64,000 nucleotides of DNA from contig RSEE01000023.1 of the NCBI GenBank assembly GCA_003971905.1, positions 620,001-684,000 on the forward strand. The letters are read 5' to 3'. This document shows, piece by piece, positions 57,400 to 64,000 of this stretch; the stretch's first letter is position 1, and the number at the start of each line of letters is the position of its first letter. The position numbers were made by a program, and so were the translations under genes. Under the pieces are notes generated by a model. That model was not told where the DNA came from, searched no databases, and saw only the letters and a program-made list of their open reading frames with translations. The DNA comes from Moniliella sp. 'wahieum'. Lineage: Eukaryota; Basidiomycota; Moniliellomycetes; Moniliellales; Moniliellaceae.

Positions 57400-60300
57400 A
57401 GTGCGGCGGCGGGGGCTTGTGCGCACGTAAGCGTGCTCATGCCCTTGGCGCCAAGCGAGCGCGCAGGCTTGCTGGCCTTCTTGGCCTTGCTGCCGCTACC
57501 GGCATCGGACGCGTCGTCGTCCATAGGATGAAACGGTCAGCGCGCATAAAGTGCTCCACTTTCGATGCGCCCCACCGGCCACCGACGGCGCTTGCACTTG
57601 CTTGCGCTTGCGCTTCGTCCCGTTCGGTTCGGCAGCCTCCTCTTTTCGGGCGTACGCGGCGGCTTGGTCACGGCCTCGTCCGAGGCACCTGGACTGGTCC
57701 CAGCAGCTTTGCCCGCCTCGCGATGTCAAACTGCGCCGTACTGGGCGGCTCGGGGGAACGTTGCTTGGCCGTTGCATGTTTCGCCGCCGAGGCGGCAGAA
57801 AAGGACGAGGTGGCAGCGGTCAGGGCCAAGGAAGAAAACGCGCCAAAGGAGCTGGTCTTTTTACGCTTATGCTTCACTGCCGCCCCGGCCTCGGCGTTCT
57901 TCGCCCGTCGAGGGGAAGGCGAGCGCGGGAGCAAGCGTGGAGGTGGAGTGTTGCCCGAGGGCGGCGGGGTACCTCGGCCTTGGTACTGGACCACTGCTAC
58001 GGAAATTGAGTGCATGGCGCATGTTGCTCGAGAAGGACCGAGCGCCATGCGTGCTCCCCGTCTCGTCCGACGCGGCGGCGGCCACGATCGAGTCGGACAC
58101 GGCGCGATCGGTTGCCGTCAGCGCAGTGGGAAGCGGCATGGGACGCGGCGGGGTGGGATCGCCGGGCCACCATGCGAGGGCCGGTGTTTGCGCCGGAAAG
58201 CCATGCGCCAGGACGAATCGGTGGAGCCTGGGTCAAAGTCACCGACTCGTCCGCCGCAGCATCTGGTGTCGCCGCACCACCATGGGAGGAAGCAGTGCCA
58301 CGCGACGTACCCGCCCCCTCGCCCGGGGAAGGGGAGCCAGCGTCATTCGGACCAGTCACCTCGGGCCCAGTGGACGCAATGTCCAGCACACGGATCTTGG
58401 CAGAGGAAGGGTTGCCCAGCAGGGTATATTCGCCCACCGATCTGCGCCGCTGCATCCGTGCTGCTGCCACTGCCGCCGCTGATCCAGCACCGGTGCTCGA
58501 GCCCCCCATGATGCGAGTAAAGCCCGTGCTGGACGATGGCGGTGGGTGGGCCGAGTTGGAGGTAAGGCGGGAGCGACCGATGGCTGCGCGTGCGGTAGCG
58601 CCCAACGCCGAGCGGTCGACGTGGGTGTCGCAACTCCCATGAGAAGTTGGGCAGGAGAGGCGACTCCCAAGTGAACGCCACTCCACTGAAGCTACTGCTG
58701 CCGGCTCCTGTGTTGGCGCCCCAGCCAGGAGCCGAGTGCACCGCCACCGAGCTGGACGACATCATCATGTGCTTGTCAATCGAAGTGCACTGCGCCGGCG
58801 TCGACATCTTGATCAGAATGTCCACTGATAACCCAGGGCTCGGAGCAGTGGCTTGGCCTGGATGGATGGTTGTGCTCCGCTCGGCGGGCGGGCGAGGCAG
58901 GGGTTTGAGGGCCGGGTCAACCACGGGTACGGCGGCGAGCGGCTCGGGTTCAGTTGAAGAGTGGGAGGAGAGAGAGCAGTGTGGAAGAGGGACAGAAAGG
59001 GATCGGGGGGCGGTTGTTTCCTGTCCTTCCTCTCCCCTGGCAGAGGGGATGTGTCGCCTACGGTGGCGGGAGCGGGTTTGGCCCCATGGTCGAGGGGCGC
59101 TGGTCAGAGGAAGGCTACAGGGCCACTCCTTTGGGTTCAGACCCATAGGGTGATCGGGGTCGGCCGCCAGCTCGATCGGCGCTCCAACGTGCTCAGCCAA
59201 AGATCCCGCTCCTTTTGGTTGACGGCCATCACCTCAAAATGATGGTCCTGCACCGAAAGACGGAAACAGCGGGGCGCACGCGACGCGAGCAACTCGTCGC
59301 TGGCGTACGGCCATGTCGTGACGGTCGCTTTCGAGATGGGGAAAAAGTGGCGAACGTCGTAGGCGCCCGACTTGCGTACTTTGGCCATCAGGACAAAGCC
59401 CTCAAACAAGACCAGAGACAGATACTTGTACCGCACCGGCACCTCGGGCGGGGCCAAGGTAGCATGGTGATAATACGTTTGCAAGGGCCCGGCCAGAACC
59501 ACGGGGCCCATCCTACGCAGCAGCTGCTGGGGCAGCATCGGTGGGGCCCCAGCCGTAGAATCAACATCTCTGCCAACAGCTCCCGCTCCCGCCGACGCCC
59601 GGCATCGTCCACTTGCGCCGCCGCATCTTTGACGGCAGCAAGAGCCTCTTCAAGCTTGGAGTGCGCCTCTGGCATCTCCGATGCGTACTTGAGCATCGTG
59701 GTCAGCACAAGACGATAAAGCATGATGCGCTGGACAGGCTTGACAAAAAAGTCATGGAAGCGCAGCATGGGAGTCGAACGAGAGCCAGTCGTTTGAGAGG
59801 GCGAAGGGGAGGAGGGAGGGGTAGCAGATGCGGCAGGCGCGTGTTGGTTGGGCCAGTCGGCCCGCCTGTCCACCTTCAGGTGCCTTTTTGCTCGGTGCTC
59901 CCGGATCGGAGCTGCGGTTCGAAGGGGGTTCACTCGATTCTTGCGGCTTGGAGTTGCTCCCAGGGCCTGAGTTTGAAGGAGCCGCGACCGAGGAACCTAC
60001 TCCCGAACCCGAGCCAGTCGTGATGGGGGAGTAGCCGAAGCCAACAGACCCACGCTGCCCAAGCTGAGATGGTGGGCTGCATCCTCTTCCTCGGCCGCGG
60101 CTCGAGCCCGGCGCTGCTCGGCAGCCACAGCGCGCTTATGAGCCGCCTCGTACTGCCATCGAATCAGGTCAGAGCAGATGGCCTCGTACGCGGCCCAATC
60201 GCGGGCCGCCGTTCGGCTTCGTGGATCAGCTCGAGCGCTTCGGCATGGCGAGCACAGTAGTACTGGTAGACGGAAAGTTGAGGCGCCTGAGAATCCCAAC

Positions 60301-62655
60301 AAAGATCAGTCCCAAGGCCATACCGCAAAAAGGGAAGAAGGAAACATACAATCTTTACCAGCTCTTCAGCAACCTGGATGGTGGCTTGATCAGGCTGGGG
60401 CTCATGGCCAGTTCCAACAGTGTCGCTTGCCACTCACCGGCTCGTCCTCCCCTCCCATGCTGCGGGTACGGCGATGTGCGCCAGGACCCTTGGCGGCCGA
60501 GGAGCGGGATTTCCCGTGGATAGAGCCCTTGGGCTCTCGAATGCCATTGTTGGTTAAAATTCGGTCGAGCTTGACGGAAAGTTGCTGGTGCAAGCGCAAG
60601 AGCGCTTCCGCGTTGCGGCATACCATATCCAGCTTCACGTTCGGTTCGATCATGTCGGCACTGGCACGGAAGTAGGCGAGGCGGGAAGGTTCTCGAAAAA
60701 GACCAAGACAAGGATGGCAAGGTCGTCGGCATAGGTTCGCTCCGTGTCGACGAGCTCGGTGAGCGAAGCGAGCATCTTGAGGACGCCGCTGTTGGTGCGA
60801 CCGCTGTACTCTCTGCTCTTCGTCCAGCTCCCCGTCATGCAGTGCCCCCGTTTGGGCGTGGGCGCACAGGAAGAAAGGCCTCATTTCCCCTGCTCACAGC
60901 AGGAGGTGCAGAAGGAGTACGTGGAGATACGGTGGTCGTAACGAAGGCACCCGTTCAGCTTCTTCTTTCTCCATAGGCGGAGAGGCCGGAAGGGCAGGAG
61001 ATAAAGGTATGGGATCCGTACCTTTTATCGTGGTCGCAGGGGGAGCAGAAGGAGGTGGTGAGTCGAGAAAGGGCATATCAATCTGGGGCAAGCGGCCTTC
61101 CTCTTCCTCTTCATCTTCGTCGGGTACCACCTGAGCCCGTCGCGGACGGGTGTACAAGAACTGGAGTATTTCGAGTCGAGCCAAAGATAGCAGCGGGACC
61201 AGCAGAGAGCGACGCGGCGAGCCGGGCACCCGACCTAGCCAACCCATCGGAATGGCGTAACGAGGAACGACGGGCCAAGTCAGCCGTCGAAGCCGTACTC
61301 GTACTCGAAGTGGCAGTGGCAGTGCTCCCGCGACGTCCTGAGCTGAGCTTGCGACTGAGACTCGCCTTACTCTTCTGACTGAGCTGACGTAGCAAGCTTC
61401 CGCTTGACGAAGGAGGGCGGGAGCCAGAATGAGACTCGTACAGCAAGGAGTCGCTGGAACCAGGTATGTCCATATCCGAGGGAACAAACGAAGGTAGGGC
61501 CTGCCCTTCCCCCCTGTTTTCCCCGCTTCCCAAAGGTACGGGCGAGTCGCTGATCTTAGAGCAAGTCAAAGACTCCCTGTCGGTGGATGACCCAACGGCA
61601 GAGGTGGGAGCCGACGAAGTACTACGGGACGGTACTGATTTTGATGGGGCCGGCGATGGCACCCCCGCATTGTTGAGCAGCGTTGGTGTGGCCAAGGACG
61701 CAGGCAAACGGAGCTGGAAAAGGATTGTCAGCGGACCAGCAAGCAGAAGAAAAAGAGACGAGCAAGCGTGACGCTGGGGGGATGATCGGGGGGGGTGACT
61801 GAGGGGCGTACCTTGCTTGATGCGGGACTCGCGCGGCTGCGCAGCCTGCCGTTTCCCGAGCGCGATCGTGAGGCGCTCTTGCCAATACCCAGGGTGTGGC
61901 GGATGCGGGATGTGGTTTTGCTAGAGGGGGCAAGGGGGCAACGCGGTGTCAACAGGGGAAGAGGGAACCGAACGCTGGTAGGAAGCGACGTCTTTTCCGG
62001 GGAGAGGAGGGGGAGCCATAGCCTCCTGCTTGTGTTGCCCTTTGGCAGCGTCAAGCGAGGGCAGGCTCTTTACTCGCCGCGCAACAACGGTACCCGCCTT
62101 GGTATCGGCTGAGGTTGTGTTGCTACGACAGGGGACAGACTCGGGCGGCTGAGGGCCGGTATGCGGGGGATTGGGTGTGATGGGGAGGCATGGCGGCTCA
62201 GGGATTGCCTCCTGTGGCGTGGGGGGCTTGTCCTGTACCGCATGTGGTTGGGGCTGGGGTGGATGTGGCAGAGAGGTCTTCGGCCGAGATGAAGCGGTCG
62301 CCGTCGGTGAGGGCGCGGACAAGCTGGCGGGCGCGGGGAGGGAGGGGTTGCTGGGGAATGGCCGAGGGCGGGGAGGGGGGAGGGTGCAGCTCCGGCGGCT
62401 GGACGTGTGCCATGTCGGGAGAGGGCGGGGCTGGGAAGATGCCGCTAAGCGCGGGCGAGACGGGGACGCCACGTGGGGGGGCAGGAGGGCGTTGCGCTGG
62501 GTCTGGCGGCGTCGTGGCGCGGGGGGAGGGGGCGGTCGAGGGGAGCGAAGAGAGCGGGGGGGCGCATCGGGGAGGTCGCGGTCGGGCGAGGAGGAGGCGG
62601 GTGCGACGGGTGGGGGAGAGGGGCAGAGGGCGCTGGCCCGCGGCAGGGCTGGCAT
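57400..62655 (-). CDS. Rho guanine-nucleotide exchange factor (DH-PH)
   Basis: DH-PH proteins activate Rho-family GTPases that control actin and polarity. The N-terminus (MPALPRASALCPSPPPVAPA) and the following 600 residues are Pro/Ser-rich and basic. An intron of about 85 bp near 61726-61812 (GTACGC donor, TTCCAG acceptor) precedes LPASLATPTLLNNAGVPSPA. The DH domain starts at LKMLASLTELVDTERTYADD (about 60780), goes on through PNVKLDMVCRNAEALLRLHQ, SVYQYYCARHAEALELIHEA and WAAYEAICSDLIRWQYEAA, and holds the core helix FFVKPVQRIMLYRLVLTTML (about 59740). The PH domain has RYKYLSLVLFEGFVLMAKVR, DVRHFFPIS and FEVMAVNQKERDLWLSTLER, ending near 59170. A Ser-rich, then Lys-rich tail follows to an uncertain stop. 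Many one-base shifts occur. Confidence 0.82.
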
Positions 62656-62678
62656 GGCAGCGGCGGCTAGCCGGATGT

Positions 62679-62730
62679 GGTGGAGTGGAGAGGAGTGGAG
62701 TGGAGAGGCGTGGAGAGGAGTGGAGAGAAA
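62679..62730. repeat. GTGGAGAGGA minisatellite
   Basis: The motif GTGGAGAGGAGTGGAGTGGA is repeated with small variations just upstream of the RhoGEF start. Confidence 0.7.
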
Positions 62731-63399
62731 CAAGGGGGAGAAGCGGTGGAGAAGAGGAGCGGCTGGGCTGAGTGCGCAGCCAAGCGGAGGCAGACAACTG
62801 GGCTGGTTTGGGAGGCTGCTGCGCTCAGCCCCCCACAGCATCCACGCATCAGCGCATCCAGCCTCACCCTCACCCGTCCCAGCCTCCACCCGCCGCCGGA
62901 GTGCCGCAGCCCACCCACACTGCCCCTGCGCCCTCCTATTCACCCCGATCACGTGTTGCGCGGGGGCGCACCATCCATCCCCGCCATTTCCATCGCCATC
63001 GCCACTGCCACCCATCCCCATCCCGCTCCCTCCCCATCCAGCACACATCATTCACCTGGCATCGCAGCGGGGAAGCTTAGATTCGGCCTGGCGTCGCATG
63101 GCAGCCGCCCTGTGCCCGCCTCGCTCGCGCCGTTTAACGTTTAGGCTGCGTGCGCTGGGCTTGCTATTTCAGCAGCGCCTGTCCCACGTCCTCCCCTCCA
63201 AGCAAAGCCTCACGCGTCCGGCGGCGGGATGACGTCACCACGCATCCCAAGTCGCTGTCGGGAGCGGGTGGGGCGAAGCTTAACCTACACCCGTGCATCA
63301 GCGCAGTGTAGCACACAGCTCCCCCTGCGCCCTCTCGTCCGGCGCATGTGTGCACCCTACCTACCCCTCACCTGTGCAGAACCCACCCGCATCACTCGT

Positions 63400-63425
63400 C
63401 ACTAGTCACTAGTCACTAGTCACTA
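63400..63425. repeat. ACTAGTC tandem repeat
   Basis: The 7-bp unit TCACTAG is repeated at least three times and then degenerates (CACTAATCACG). Related words occur near 7570 and 34199. Confidence 0.8.
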
Positions 63426-63854
63426 ATCACGTGTGCATGTGACTTCCACCTCAAGTCGCTAGCTTCACTAGTCCTATCACTAGTCACTTCGATATTATGC
63501 CACTACTGACATCGACTGAGATCTGAGATCCGGGGTAAGTCCATTCACCTTTCCAAGCGCACACTTGGCCCCAACAGACCAGAGAACCAACCGCCTCCAC
63601 TTGTGGCATCCCATTGCTTTCCTTCCTCTCCCACCCCTCCCACCCCCCTATATGCTCTCTCGCACGCCACCCCCCGATTTGGCTGTCCTCCGCCTTTGTC
63701 TCTTCCATACAGGGAGCAGGGCACTGTTGCCATCTACATCTCCCCCAGCCGCCAAAAACGTGGGCCTCCAGATCGCTCTCTCACAGTCAATGGCAGAAAT
63801 AGCTAGGGATGATTAGGGGTCGAAACACGAGAAGATACTCCGTCCAGACATCCA

Positions 63855-64000
63855 TCAGCTTCCCTCTCTATAATCGAGCATTAAGGCCACGTTGCCTTGG
63901 TCGTCGCTCACATCCTCGGGCGAAGGTGGCCCTTTTCCCGGAGCTAGACCTGTCCATGATGAGGATGCGGAATATGTTGACACGGTCAACGTTGCGTCTT
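63855..64000 (-). CDS. C-terminal end of an unrecognised protein (cut by window edge)
   Basis: On the minus strand an open frame enters from the window edge and reads LAPGKGPPSPEDVSDDQGNV followed by ALMLDYREGS and a TGA at 63855-63857. The acidic, hydrophilic composition resembles a real C-terminus. Only about 48 codons are visible, so no family can be given. Confidence 0.35.
   Translation of the reverse strand, partial: DATLTVSTYSASSSWTGLAPGKGPPSPEDVSDDQGNVALMLDYREGS

Larger units (their letters stand above)
62656..63854. other. Spacer with simple repeats
   Basis: A GGAGTGGAGA-type minisatellite lies at 62679-62730 and ACTAGTCACTAGTCACTAGT at 63400-63423. The plus-strand frame of 353 codons across 62171-63232 is a shadow of the minus-strand Pro-rich exon and of GC-rich spacer. 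No further gene is seen. Confidence 0.45.

Noticed and set aside
57261-58511. 416-codon plus-strand frame
   Set aside because: It is low-complexity and opposite the Ser/Lys-rich tail of the RhoGEF gene; no domain or start context supports it.
62171-63232. 353-codon plus-strand frame rich in Gly and Arg
   Set aside because: It is the complement of the Pro-rich first exon of the RhoGEF gene and of minisatellite spacer.

Overview
This window looks like nuclear DNA of a basidiomycete fungus. Genes lie on both strands. Introns are few and short (about 46-145 bp), with GT(A/G)YGT-type donors and YAG acceptors. The gene set is fungal: a Ras-associated leucine-rich-repeat adenylate cyclase, a PDR-type ABC transporter, a GPI-anchored chitin deacetylase, TIM22 and allantoicase. 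High GC, few introns even in large conserved genes, and gene-poor spacers full of short simple motifs fit an intron-poor basidiomycete, perhaps Ustilaginomycotina. That placement is an inference from style and not from a search.

Layout. 0-4.6 kb: the end of an unrecognised gene, a KHDC4/BLOM7-type KH protein (-), a small basic protein (+) and an F-box protein (+). 4.6-8.8 kb: a gene-poor island with one LTR-like fossil. 8.8-10.3 kb: chitin deacetylase (+). 11.1-13.0 kb: a proline/serine-rich protein that may carry a tubby/LOR-like fold (-). 13.0-15.7 kb: spacer. 15.7-20.0 kb: WDR48/UAF1-type WD40 protein (+). 20.3-23.4 kb: mitochondrial ribosomal protein bL21m (-), head-to-head with ATP synthase alpha (+). 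24.2-31.8 kb: adenylate cyclase (+). 32.5-36.1 kb: two unrecognised genes (+). 36.9-38.1 kb: allantoicase (+). 38.5-41.4 kb: TRM10 tRNA methyltransferase and an NmrA-like protein (both -). 41.4-44.4 kb: second gene-poor island with a likely solo LTR. 44.4-46.3 kb: CNNM/Mam3-type transporter (+). 46.9-51.9 kb: ABCG/PDR transporter (-). 52.5-55.2 kb: Mms2-type ubiquitin E2 variant and an EFM3/FAM86-type lysine methyltransferase (both -). 55.5-56.1 kb: TIM22 (+). 57.4-62.7 kb: DH-PH Rho exchange factor (-). The last 150 bp hold the end of another minus-strand gene.

The genes are mostly housekeeping and signalling functions, with no obvious cluster or operon-like unit. Two themes recur. Several genes serve mitochondria (ATP1, bL21m, TIM22), and several bear on signalling (adenylate cyclase, RhoGEF). 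Two head-to-head pairs probably share promoters: bL21m/ATP1 and EFM3-like/TIM22.

The main caution is sequence quality. Almost every conserved gene reads correctly only if one-base shifts are allowed, often at short homopolymers. This affects even ATP synthase alpha, bL21m and allantoicase. The even spread over essential genes points to base-calling or assembly error and not to gene decay. CDS spans below therefore run from likely start to likely stop across these shifts and introns. No CRISPR array, prophage, biosynthetic cluster or clearly new system was found.
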